A DNA stretch of 37,407 nt from NCBI GenBank assembly GCA_023461435.1, contig JAEYLC010000017.1:1-37407 (forward strand). The letters run 5' to 3'. A program made the position numbers and the translations under genes. This document shows, in pieces, positions 14,547 through 21,853 of this stretch (positions within the stretch are counted from its first letter, which is position 1; the number at the start of each line of letters is the position of its first letter). This DNA comes from Bacillota bacterium. Its GTDB lineage: Bacteria; Bacillota; Clostridia; Christensenellales; SZUA-584. The notes beneath the pieces were generated by a model. The model did not search any database. It was not told the DNA's origin and saw only the letters and a list, made by a program, of their open reading frames with translations.

Positions 14547-16091
14547 TCAGCCAGCGAGCCTTTTTTTACGCACGCTGTGAAAGCCGACGCTGAGCGGCCA
14601 CCAGAGCACACCGAACACCACGAATATGCTCCAAGGGAAGGATGGCGATGTCATCGCGTTGATCGCCACCACGAGCGCGATGACGAGCAGGCTGCCCACG
14701 ACTGAAAAGACGAGAGCGCTTTTCCTGCAGCTGACGGCAGCAGGCCACCAAAGCACACCAAAAGACGGGAACAGGCTCCACAAAAATCCGGGCGACGTGA
14801 TCAGGTTGATCGTCAGCAGCAGCGCGATGACCAGCACCGTACCCGCCACCGAAAAAGCCAGCGGCTTTCTTTTGCCCGCAAAGCCCGCCGCGAGCGGCCA
14901 CCAAAGCACACCAAAAGACGGGAACAGGCTCCACAGAAACCCGGACGACGTGATCAGGTTGACCGTCAGCAGCGTCCCCACAACCAGCACCGCGCCTGCC
15001 ACAGCAAAAGCCAGCGGCTTCCTTTTGCCCGCGAAGCCCGCCGTGAGCGGCCACCAGAGTATCCCGAGTGACGGAAATACACTCCAGGGATAGCCCGGCG
15101 ATGTGGTCACATTCACGACGGCAAAGAACACGATGCTTAAAAGAGCTGCGACCACCGAATAGGCAAACCACTTCCTGTTTTTCGCAAAGCACAGCGTCAT
15201 CGGCCACCACAGAATCGCAAACGACGGATAATGCGCCCACAGCGCGCCGGGTGAATAGATCGCGTTGACCGCCGCCAAAAACACGATGGTCAGCGTACTC
15301 ATCACGGCGGCATATTTGTGCGGGCAATGGTGTCCATAGAAATAGACCGACAGCGGCCACCACAGCACCGCGAACACCACAAATATCACCCACGGGCTCA
15401 TCGGCTCCAAAAGGATGTTCAGCGCGCCATAATAAGCAATAACGATGGCGGAGGCGATTACCGAGAATTTAAAGCCTCCGAGCCGTTTGCCCGCGTACAT
15501 CGCGATCGGCCAGAATATCACGGGGAAGCACGCATAAAGCGCCCATGGATACGACGGATTCAGCAGATTGGAGATGATGAAAAGCGCAATTGTCATGAGC
15601 GCCCCAACCACCGAAAACGGCTTCGCTTTGTCTTTAAATAAGATGCTCAGCGGCCACCACAGCGACGCATAGATCAGGTAGATCGCCCAAAACTCTCCCG
15701 GCGTCAGCAGCAGATTGACGACCGTGAAATAGAGTATCAGCAGCACGCTGAACAGTACCGCAACCGGGATCGAAACCATCTTGTTCTTTAAATAGACGCC
15801 GGCGGGAAAACACAGCAGCAAAGGAACGGTATATAAAAACCACAAGTATCCCGGCGTCACAATCAGATTCACCGCCGCCAAAAAAACGAGCGTGAGCAGG
15901 CTGCCCGACAGTGCGAAAGCGAAGTAGTGCTTTTTGCTGCACAAAACCACGCCGAGCGGCCACCAGATGAGCCCGTATATGGGGTAAATACACCACAGAT
16001 ATCCCGGCGTCGTGATCAGATTGGCCGCCGCCAGCATCACCGCGATCAAAATCGCACCCGCAATCGCGAACTGCGTTTTATAGCTTTTCAT
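14547..16091 (-). CDS. Membrane protein of ten tandem 2TM units
   Basis: The 514-residue protein is built almost entirely of about ten repeats of 51 residues. Each unit has one membrane helix ending in a motif like AVNLITSPGFLW, a short turn, a second helix ending in FGVLWWPLSV, and a short basic loop (FAGKRKPLAF in units 7 and 8). This gives about 20 membrane segments. The unit resembles the 2TM domain (PF13239) and occurs once in the neighbouring gene 16105-16512, which points to expansion from that gene. Units nearest the C-terminus are almost identical in DNA, so amplification is recent there. The role is unknown; regulation by the adjacent PadR is likely. ATG at 16091 follows the upstream stop by 13 bp. 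Confidence 0.85.
   Translation of the reverse strand: MKSYKTQFAIAGAILIAVMLAAANLITTPGYLWCIYPIYGLIWWPLGVVLCSKKHYFAFALSGSLLTLVFLAAVNLIVTPGYLWFLYTVPLLLCFPAGVYLKNKMVSIPVAVLFSVLLILYFTVVNLLLTPGEFWAIYLIYASLWWPLSILFKDKAKPFSVVGALMTIALFIISNLLNPSYPWALYACFPVIFWPIAMYAGKRLGGFKFSVIASAIVIAYYGALNILLEPMSPWVIFVVFAVLWWPLSVYFYGHHCPHKYAAVMSTLTIVFLAAVNAIYSPGALWAHYPSFAILWWPMTLCFAKNRKWFAYSVVAALLSIVFFAVVNVTTSPGYPWSVFPSLGILWWPLTAGFAGKRKPLAFAVAGAVLVVGTLLTVNLITSSGFLWSLFPSFGVLWWPLAAGFAGKRKPLAFSVAGTVLVIALLLTINLITSPGFLWSLFPSFGVLWWPAAVSCRKSALVFSVVGSLLVIALVVAINAMTSPSFPWSIFVVFGVLWWPLSVGFHSVRKKRLAG
14600..16060. repeat. 153-bp in-frame tandem repeat array
   Basis: The gene 14547-16091 consists of repeats with a 153-bp period. 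The clearest pair begins at 14743 and 14896 with the same sequence GGCCACCAAAGCACACCAAA, and continues nearly identical for well over 100 bp. A third similar unit starts at about 15049. Units further towards 16060 have diverged in DNA but keep the protein motif. Confidence 0.85.
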
Positions 16092-16104
16092 GATTCCACC
16101 TCAC

Positions 16105-16512
16105 TTATTTTCTGTATTTCAGCCAGCGGAAAAACATCGAAAGCGGCCACCATAGCACACCGAAAATCGGGAATATGCACCACAAATATCTTGGAGACGC
16201 ATATAAGTTTATGAATATCATAAGCCCGATGATGAGCAGACTGCCCACGACCGAATACCCAAGCTGCAGCCCCGCGCTGTTTCTTTTCATCGGCATCATC
16301 TGCTGGTTTCTGAGCTCATCCCTGATGTCGCTGATATCTCCAAACTCCACGATCGCGCGGTTAATTGCGTCCTCCTCCGCTTTCCCCTGAGCCATAAGGT
16401 CATCCACTTTCTCCTGAAGGTTCTCAACGATCTCTCTTTTAAGCGACTCTTTACGTTCGCTGTCGGGAATTTCCCTGAACAGCGCGTCAACATGTTCCTG
16501 AATGGTTTTCAT
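16105..16512 (-). CDS. HAAS-domain protein with one 2TM unit
   Basis: The ATG at 16512 has GGAGGAG and overlaps the PadR stop by 4 bp; product 135 residues. Residues 1-75 are the helical HAAS/DUF1700-like domain, with the typical EHVDALFREIPDSERKESLKREIVENLQEKVDDLMAQGKAEEDAINRAI pattern (amphipathic helices at 1-50, then a Gly-containing turn and EFGDISDIRDEL). Residues 90-130 form one 2TM unit with INLYASPRYLW and FGVLWWPLSMFF, the same unit as in the next gene. HAAS proteins are usually cotranscribed with a PadR regulator and are thought to link it to membrane functions. Confidence 0.85.
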   Translation of the reverse strand: MKTIQEHVDALFREIPDSERKESLKREIVENLQEKVDDLMAQGKAEEDAINRAIVEFGDISDIRDELRNQQMMPMKRNSAGLQLGYSVVGSLLIIGLMIFINLYASPRYLWCIFPIFGVLWWPLSMFFRWLKYRK

Positions 16513-16844
16513 TTTAGCTCCTCCGTTTCCATAAAAATATCGATGATCTCTTTGGTCTTGCGCCATTCCTCAACCTCTTCCCGAAAAAACGCGCGCCCCA
16601 ATGGCGTGATGCTGTAATAGCGCCGCCTGCCGCCCAGCGACACATCCCCCTCATATGAGGTGATAAGCTCTTTTTTTTCCAACCGCTGAAACACCGCATA
16701 GAGCGTGGCCTCTTTAATTGCGAACCGGTCAGACGTCCGTTTGCTGATCTCTTTGCTGATCTCGTACCCGTATCGGTCTTTCTCCATTATCAGGCGCAGA
16801 ATGATGGGATCCAGATGACCTCTGATAATATCGCTGCTGATCAT
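16509..16844 (-). CDS. PadR-family transcriptional regulator
   Basis: Starting at the ATG at 16844 (AAGGTGG site), the product has 111 residues, the usual length of the short PadR subfamily. The winged helix is clear: LDPIILRLIMEKDRYGYEISKEI, then ATLYAVFQRLEKKELI (recognition helix) and the wing GGRRRYYSITPLG. The C-terminal helix (about 80-110) forms the dimer. It is the first gene of an operon with the HAAS protein and the tenfold 2TM protein, and its promoter region has inverted and direct repeats suited to autorepression. The inducer is not known; members respond to phenolics, antibiotics or envelope stress. Confidence 0.9.
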   Translation of the reverse strand: MISSDIIRGHLDPIILRLIMEKDRYGYEISKEISKRTSDRFAIKEATLYAVFQRLEKKELITSYEGDVSLGGRRRYYSITPLGRAFFREEVEEWRKTKEIIDIFMETEELK

Positions 16845-16863
16845 ATTTCCACCTTTCTTCAAT

Positions 16864-16927
16864 TACTCTTCGAGACAGTGTTCTAACATATTGTGCACTA
16901 CGTGATAGAGTACTGTCTGATAGGGTA
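16864..16927 (-). promoter_or_regulatory. Candidate PadR operator region
   Basis: Two nested inverted repeats lie upstream of the regulator: TACTCT (16864-16869) with AGAGTA (16907-16912), and AGACAGT (16873-16879) with ACTGTCT (16912-16918). GATAGAGTA (16904) and GATAGGGTA (16919) form a direct repeat 15 bp apart. I could not fix a reliable -35/-10 pair. Confidence 0.4.
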
Positions 16928-17081
16928 ATATTAATTCCTTTTTTTGCTTTTGTCAACAGTCCATTTAAACTTTTTATCTGTTTTTTTGCTTGTTTGTCGT
17001 TTCGTTCTTTTGCAATTTTTTCAGGCTATGATTTTGCACAGTGCGCAAATAATAATGTTATCTTTTATGCAGGGAACGGTT

Positions 17082-18356
17082 ATGACGAATCTGATACAAT
17101 CCATAAAGCCCGGGAAACGGCTGAAAATCACGGGCGGCGGGCCGCTTTTCGGGCAATGCGACATCAGCACCTCCAAAAACGCCGTGCTGCCCATACTCGC
17201 GGCGGCGCTGCTCACCTCGGAGCCCGTCACCATCCGCAAGGTGCCGGATATCAGCGATGTGAAAAACATGTTTACATTGTTAAGAGCGTTTGGCGCGCGT
17301 GTCAGCGTATCGGAAGACGCCGTGACCATCATCACGAAATCGATCAAGACCACCTCGCCTGCAGCCAATATCATGGAACGCCTGCGCGCCTCCATATTGT
17401 TTATGGGGCCAATGCTCGCGCGTGAAGGCAGCGTCACGCTGCCGCTGCCGGGCGGCTGCCGCATCGGCAGCCGCCCCATCGACATCCACATACAGGGCTT
17501 TCGCGCGCTGGGCGCCAAATCCGTCACGGTCAACGGTCACGTTCACGCGTGGGGCCATCCGCTGCGCGGCGCGGAAATCGCTTTGCGTTTTCCCTCTGTG
17601 GGCGCGACGGAAAATCTCATCATGGCGGCAGCGCTCGCCGAAGGCACCACGGTGATACACGGCGCGGCGGCCGAGCCCGAGGTGATCGATCTGATTCACT
17701 TTTTGAATTCGATGGGCGCGCAGATTGAGCCCGATGCCGGCCGTATTGTGATTCACGGCGTCGATGCGCTTTCGGGCACCGATTATACGCCTATTTCCGA
17801 CCGCATTGAAGCGGGCACGCTGATGCTGGCCGCCGCCGTCACCGGCGGAGAAGTCAGCCTCTATCGCGCGAGCGCCGCTCACTTAAAGCCCGTCTGCGAT
17901 AAGCTGATTGAGGCGGGCGCGGAGATTTTTCCGTTCGAGGGCGGCCTTAAAGTCCGCGGGCGCGGCGCGCGGCCTATGGATATCGTCTCATCGCCGTATC
18001 CCGGATTCCCGACGGACATGCAGGCGCCGTTTATGGCGGCCTGTTGTTTTGCGAAGGGACAGAGCCGTATCAACGAAACGATATTTGAAAACCGCTTTTT
18101 GCACGTGGACGAGCTGAAAAAGATGGGTGCGGATATCACCGTGACGGGCGCGACTGCCGTCATCAACGGCATGGGCTGCCTTTACGGCGCGGAGGTTATC
18201 GCGACGGACCTTCGGGCGGGCGCGGCGCTCTGCATCGCGGGGCTGTTTGCGAAGGGCGATACGATTATCAGCGATATTTATCATCTCGACCGCGGCTATG
18301 AAAATTTTGAAGACAAGCTGCTCACATTGGGTGCATCCATCGTCCGTCTGTCATAA
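17082..18356 (+). CDS. murA: UDP-N-acetylglucosamine 1-carboxyvinyltransferase (MurA)
   Basis: From the ATG at 17082 (AGGGA site) the product has 424 residues, the family length. MurA transfers enolpyruvate from PEP to UDP-GlcNAc, the first committed step of peptidoglycan synthesis. The active-site Cys is C126 in LPGGCRIGSRPIDIH, so the enzyme should be fosfomycin-sensitive. KNAVLPILAAAL (about 32-43) and the internal EPT-fold repeats (VGATENLIMAAALAEGTT, DRIEAGTLMLAAA, PGFPTDMQAPFMAA) are present. It stands directly upstream of spoIID, the same order as murAA-spoIID in B. subtilis. Confidence 0.97.
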   Translation: MTNLIQSIKPGKRLKITGGGPLFGQCDISTSKNAVLPILAAALLTSEPVTIRKVPDISDVKNMFTLLRAFGARVSVSEDAVTIITKSIKTTSPAANIMERLRASILFMGPMLAREGSVTLPLPGGCRIGSRPIDIHIQGFRALGAKSVTVNGHVHAWGHPLRGAEIALRFPSVGATENLIMAAALAEGTTVIHGAAAEPEVIDLIHFLNSMGAQIEPDAGRIVIHGVDALSGTDYTPISDRIEAGTLMLAAAVTGGEVSLYRASAAHLKPVCDKLIEAGAEIFPFEGGLKVRGRGARPMDIVSSPYPGFPTDMQAPFMAACCFAKGQSRINETIFENRFLHVDELKKMGADITVTGATAVINGMGCLYGAEVIATDLRAGAALCIAGLFAKGDTIISDIYHLDRGYENFEDKLLTLGASIVRLS

Positions 18357-18378
18357 ACAAAACGTAGCCGCATACACT
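18351..18378 (+). promoter_or_regulatory. SigE-like promoter of spoIID
   Basis: CATACACT (18371-18378) fits the SigE -10 consensus CATACAnT exactly. TCATAAA (18351-18357), overlapping the murA stop codon, resembles the SigE -35 element at a 13-nt spacing. spoIID is a known mother-cell SigE gene, so context agrees. Confidence 0.65.
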
Positions 18379-18397
18379 GCTTTATGAGAAAGGAAGT

Positions 18398-19423
18398 ATG
18401 ATCTTTTCCAAAACAAAGGAGTGTATGCATTTGTTCAGAAGAGGGCGCGGCCTGAGCCGCGAAAGCGCCCTGGTGATCGCGATCATCGTATTTATACTGA
18501 TCGCCGTCGTGTTGCCGGCATTGACCGTCAAGAAAAATCAGGAACCCGCATCGGGAAATTCGGTTCCTGACATCGAGTTCAGCATTTCAAAGCTGCCCGA
18601 ATCGGATGAGATCACGGTGTGGATAGACGGTGAACTGACTAAAATGCCGATGGAGGAATACCTCGTCGGCGTCGTCGCCGCGGAAATGCCCGCCTCATAT
18701 GAGGTGGAAGCGCTCAAAGCGCAGGCGGTGGCCGCCCGCACCTACACGCAGTATAAGAAGGATCACGGAGGCTGCTCGGCCCATCCGGGCGCGGATATCT
18801 GCTGCGAAAGCAATCACTGCCAGGCCTATATCACGCCTGAAGAGATGGCGCAAAACTGGGGCAGTGATGCCGCGGGGTATACCCAAAAAATCGTGGATGC
18901 CGTTCAGCAAACCTCCGGCGAAATGATTTATTACGACGGGCAGGAAATCCAAGTCTTTTTCCATGCCTCGGCGGGCGGCAAAACGGAGAACAGCGAGAAC
19001 GTCTACGGAGAAGCGCTTCCGTACCTTGTGAGCGTGGACAGCGAAGGCGAAGAATCTTCCTCACATTATTACGGCAAGGTGACCGTCAGCCGCGATGATT
19101 TCATCAACAAAATGACTGCCTTCTCGCCGAGCATCCGGTTTGATTCGGGCCCGCTGATCGGCACGGCCACTCGCTTTGACAGCGGCCGCATTCAAAGCAT
19201 CAACGTCGGCAACGAGACGTTTACGGGCCGCGAGATACGCGAGATATTCGGGCTCAATTCCGCGAATTTTGCCGTGAAGGAAGACGGCGGCGTCACTTTT
19301 TCCACCGTTGGCTTCGGGCACGGCGTCGGCATGAGTCAGACGGGCGCTAATGCGATGGCCAAACAGGGCGGCGATTATATCGACATTTTGACGCACTATT
19401 TCACGGGCGTCACCGTCCAATAG
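18398..19423 (+). CDS. spoIID: Stage II sporulation protein D, lytic transglycosylase
   Basis: The product has 341 residues from 18398; an ATG at 18425 with AAAGGAG is an equally good start. A membrane anchor (about 24-43) is followed by the SpoIID domain. The catalytic Glu lies in AAEMPASYEVEALKAQAVAARTYT (E96 in this numbering), and HASAGGKTEN and the C-terminal GFGHGVGMSQTGANAMA are family hallmarks. A Cys-rich loop (CSAH to CCESNHC) near 124-138 may bind metal, as in clostridial SpoIID. The enzyme cleaves denuded glycan strands during engulfment with SpoIIP and SpoIIM. It is followed by spoIIQ. Confidence 0.93.
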   Translation: MIFSKTKECMHLFRRGRGLSRESALVIAIIVFILIAVVLPALTVKKNQEPASGNSVPDIEFSISKLPESDEITVWIDGELTKMPMEEYLVGVVAAEMPASYEVEALKAQAVAARTYTQYKKDHGGCSAHPGADICCESNHCQAYITPEEMAQNWGSDAAGYTQKIVDAVQQTSGEMIYYDGQEIQVFFHASAGGKTENSENVYGEALPYLVSVDSEGEESSSHYYGKVTVSRDDFINKMTAFSPSIRFDSGPLIGTATRFDSGRIQSINVGNETFTGREIREIFGLNSANFAVKEDGGVTFSTVGFGHGVGMSQTGANAMAKQGGDYIDILTHYFTGVTVQ

Positions 19424-19476
19424 ATATACGTTCATTGTTTCTTTATATGCAGAGTCGCAACATTTTTTGCGGCGCT

Positions 19477-19506
19477 GTATTTTTTTGCGCAATATTGGGA
19501 ATGATG
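19477..19506 (+). promoter_or_regulatory. SigF-like promoter of spoIIQ
   Basis: GTATT (19477-19481), a 15-nt spacer and GGGAATGATG (19497-19506) resemble the forespore SigF consensus (GywTA, then GGnrAnAnTw) with a few mismatches. spoIIQ is a SigF gene in B. subtilis. Confidence 0.45.
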
Positions 19507-19527
19507 AAAGCGTGGAGGTGTGAAATA

Positions 19528-20250
19528 ATGAATTTTAAAAGCATCAAAGAGAAGGTTTCCGGCAAGATCAACAAGCAATCCGTCAAAACATTTTTTCAGA
19601 AACAGGGACTATATGTCCTGATATTTTTATGTGTGGTGGCCGCAGGCATCACGGCGCTCGTGGCGTGGCCGCGCCCTGAAGAAAACGTCCCTGAAGACTC
19701 GGGTACCGACGTCTCGCTGATCGACGTTCCCTCGCTTGAGGAGGAAATGGCGAAGGCCAGCCCGACGCCCTCCCCATCCGTAACGCCGTCCCCGTCTCCG
19801 TCCCCCGCTGCCAAGCCGACTGCTCAGCCTAACAGCAACGGGAGCGGGTCTATTTCACTTAAGAAGCCCGTTGACGGCAAGGTTATCAACTCCTTCTCGG
19901 GCGACGAGCTCGTGTTCTTTGCCTCGCTTGATATGTGGGCCACACACAACGGTGTCGATATTCAAGCCGAAAAGGATGCGCCTGTCGTGGCCGCATTGTC
20001 CGGTACCGTGCAGGATGTCTACGCGGACGAGTCAGACGGCGGTGTGATCATCATTTCCCACTCCGATAAGGTCTCAACAGTATACGCGGGCCTCGGTGAA
20101 ATGAGTGTGAACAAGGGCGATAAGGTCAACGCGGGCCAGCAGATCGGCAAAATCGGCGAAATGCCCAAGGAGCTCGACCTTTCATACCATCTGCATTTTG
20201 AATATATCGTGAACGGCGACTATAAAGACCCGGCCAAATATTTCGGATAA
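19528..20250 (+). CDS. spoIIQ: SpoIIQ-like forespore protein with LytM (M23) domain
   Basis: The start at 19528 has GGAGG; the product has 240 residues. One membrane segment (about 28-46) is followed by a Pro/Ser/Thr stalk (about 78-105) and a LytM domain (about 110-238). All M23 metal and catalytic positions are present: H140 and D144 (THNGVD) and H221/H223 (HLHFE). B. subtilis SpoIIQ has lost a ligand, while clostridial SpoIIQ keeps them and can be an active endopeptidase; this one belongs to the latter type. It would pair with SpoIIIAH to bridge mother cell and forespore. A strong terminator follows. Confidence 0.85.
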   Translation: MNFKSIKEKVSGKINKQSVKTFFQKQGLYVLIFLCVVAAGITALVAWPRPEENVPEDSGTDVSLIDVPSLEEEMAKASPTPSPSVTPSPSPSPAAKPTAQPNSNGSGSISLKKPVDGKVINSFSGDELVFFASLDMWATHNGVDIQAEKDAPVVAALSGTVQDVYADESDGGVIIISHSDKVSTVYAGLGEMSVNKGDKVNAGQQIGKIGEMPKELDLSYHLHFEYIVNGDYKDPAKYFG

Positions 20251-20260
20251 TCACAAAGGT

Positions 20261-20294
20261 ATGCCCCATTCAAAATTTGAATGGGGCATTTTTA
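20261..20294 (+). terminator. Rho-independent terminator after spoIIQ
   Basis: ATGCCCCATTCAAA (20261-20274) and its complement (20276-20289) form a near-perfect palindrome followed by TTTTTAT. Confidence 0.9.
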
Positions 20295-20336
20295 TATCCG
20301 TTAACAAATTTTTTTCTCTTAAAAACCGATCTGATA

Positions 20337-20345
20337 TGTTATAAT
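20337..20345 (+). promoter_or_regulatory. Extended -10 promoter of 20372-21334
   Basis: TGTTATAAT is a perfect extended -10 (TGnTATAAT); the -35 region is not consensus, as is usual for this promoter class. It lies 26 bp before the ATG, with CGGAGG in between. Confidence 0.7.
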
Positions 20346-20371
20346 GTGAGAGTTATTTTTCGGAGGTTTTT

Positions 20372-21334
20372 ATGAGAAAGCTGTTTTTTTTATTGCTTTG
20401 TCTGGTGCTTTTAATATCGTGCGGCGCGTGCCAGAGCAAACCGCAGGTCATTGTGACAACCCAGCCGTCATCGTCAGCCACGCCCACACCCGAACCGACG
20501 CCGGAGCCCACCCCCGAGCCAACACCGTCTCCGACGCCCGACCCATACTTCACGGCGGAGGAAGAAGTGACCGCGGATGCGGACGGCGGCCATTGGCTAT
20601 ACCGCTCGCCTTCACTTTACGTGGATATCAACCGCGTGTTTGACGAGGAAAACACGATCACCTATTTTGCCGCGGACATTCGCCTTAAAGTCGGCGAAAC
20701 AGAGCGCGGCGGCTTTTCCGTTCCGGGCAAGCCCAACGCAAAAAATGTTCAGCTTTTTACCATCGCACAGAATTATCAGGCCATCGTCGCGGTGAACGGC
20801 GATTTTTTGAAGGATAACACCGAAGACCCTAAAGGCGTGATCATCCGCGACGGAATCGTCTGCCTCAACGATAAAAGGGAAGATACGCTCGCGTTTATGC
20901 CGGACGGCACAATGAAGATTTTCGAGGCGGGAGAAGTCACAGCGGATGATCTCGTCGCCGCAGGCGTTAAGAACTCATTTTCGTTCGGACCGACGCTGAT
21001 CAAAGACGGCGTCATACAGGAAGGGCTCGACAAGCATCGCCTTAAAAGCAAAAACCCGCGCGCAGCCGTTGGCATGATTGAACCGTATCACTATCTGCTT
21101 ATCGTCGTCGACGGACGGCAGAGGAATTACAGCAAGGGGATGACGCTGACGGAGCTCGCGGACCTGTTTGCATCCTATCACTGTCAGGTGGCATACAACT
21201 TTGACGGCGGCGCGTCTGCGGCCATGTGCTTCATGGGAGAAAACATCAGCCAGTACGCCGGCTCCTTCACGGGCCAGCGTCCCGTGCCCGACGCGCTGAT
21301 GTTCGGCGAATCAGAACTGGTCACTGAAAAATGA
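20372..21334 (+). CDS. Phosphodiester glycosidase (NAGPA-like) lipoprotein
   Basis: The product has 320 residues. A signal peptide ends at LISC (lipidated Cys 17) and is followed by a repetitive Pro/Thr/Glu tether (about 38-56). The C-terminal ~220 residues match the phosphodiester glycosidase family (DUF2233): VNGDFLKD near 145, SFGPTLIKDG near 208, NPRAAVGM near 230, VVDGRQRNYSKGMTLTELADLF near 246 and YNFDGGASAAM near 279. Family members remove sugar-1-phosphodiester caps or act in exopolysaccharide metabolism. The enzyme should sit on the outer face of the membrane. Confidence 0.88.
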   Translation: MRKLFFLLLCLVLLISCGACQSKPQVIVTTQPSSSATPTPEPTPEPTPEPTPSPTPDPYFTAEEEVTADADGGHWLYRSPSLYVDINRVFDEENTITYFAADIRLKVGETERGGFSVPGKPNAKNVQLFTIAQNYQAIVAVNGDFLKDNTEDPKGVIIRDGIVCLNDKREDTLAFMPDGTMKIFEAGEVTADDLVAAGVKNSFSFGPTLIKDGVIQEGLDKHRLKSKNPRAAVGMIEPYHYLLIVVDGRQRNYSKGMTLTELADLFASYHCQVAYNFDGGASAAMCFMGENISQYAGSFTGQRPVPDALMFGESELVTEK

Positions 21335-21348
21335 GCTTAAGATAATTA

Positions 21349-21377
21349 AAGATGGCTGCCGGGTTGGCAGCCATCTT
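21349..21377. terminator. Bidirectional terminator between convergent genes
   Basis: AAGATGGCTGCC (21349-21360) and GGCAGCCATCTT (21366-21377) form a 12-bp perfect stem with a 5-nt loop. The flanks are AT-rich on both sides rather than pure U-tracts. It separates the glycosidase gene (plus) from 21381-21800 (minus). Confidence 0.75.
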
Positions 21378-21380
21378 AGT

Positions 21381-21800
21381 TTATTGGTTATTTGTTTGAT
21401 CGTCGAGTATCGGGTTGCTCGGCGCTTCGAAAATCACGCTGATATCATCATCGCTCTCCTCGGGCGCTGTGGTCGGCACGGGCGTTGCGGACGGCGTCGG
21501 TTTCGGCGTCGCCGACGGTGTAGCCTGCGGCTCCTCCGTCTGTGCCGCGGCAGGCACGAAATCGACAGCCGCAGTAGATTTAGGCTGCGTTATCAGCAGC
21601 ACACCGACCACAATGATACCTACCACAAGCAATGAACCCAATGCGATCAGGCCAGCCAACAGACCCTTTGGAATTTCACGGCGCTTCTGCGCTTGCTTTC
21701 CGTCCAGTTCCATACGCTGCCGGACGTTCACCGTGATGCTGGACGGCGCTTTTTTAAGACTCGAACTTTCCGTGTTGTCATTTCCTTTTCTATCTTCCAT
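21381..21800 (-). CDS. Single-pass membrane protein with Pro/Thr-rich ectodomain
   Basis: The ATG at 21800 has AGGAGG; product 139 residues. The first ~45 residues are hydrophilic and basic, one membrane segment follows (about 46-70), and the remaining ~65 residues are a Pro/Thr/Ala-rich extracellular tail (repeats of the TPSATP kind) ending in an acidic segment. There is no folded domain that I recognise. It starts 53 bp before the serS stop on the same strand, so it is either the distal gene of the serS unit or separately expressed. Confidence 0.75.
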   Translation of the reverse strand: MEDRKGNDNTESSSLKKAPSSITVNVRQRMELDGKQAQKRREIPKGLLAGLIALGSLLVVGIIVVGVLLITQPKSTAAVDFVPAAAQTEEPQATPSATPKPTPSATPVPTTAPEESDDDISVIFEAPSNPILDDQTNNQ

Positions 21801-21853
21801 GGTAATCCTCCTGAAAAAGAGCATGAGAAAAATGTGACTTCCCAACGCTGCTT

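Noticed and set aside
14566..15393. A 275-codon open frame on the minus strand inside the tandem-2TM gene
   Set aside because: It is a shadow frame. The 153-bp period is a multiple of three, so a stop-free alternate frame repeats itself; it has no ribosome binding site and encodes a basic, low-plausibility sequence.
19741..19830. Pro/Ser-rich repeats in SpoIIQ and at 20460-20540 in the glycosidase considered as functional DNA repeats
   Set aside because: They encode ordinary flexible surface stalks and have no structure beyond codon-level repetition.
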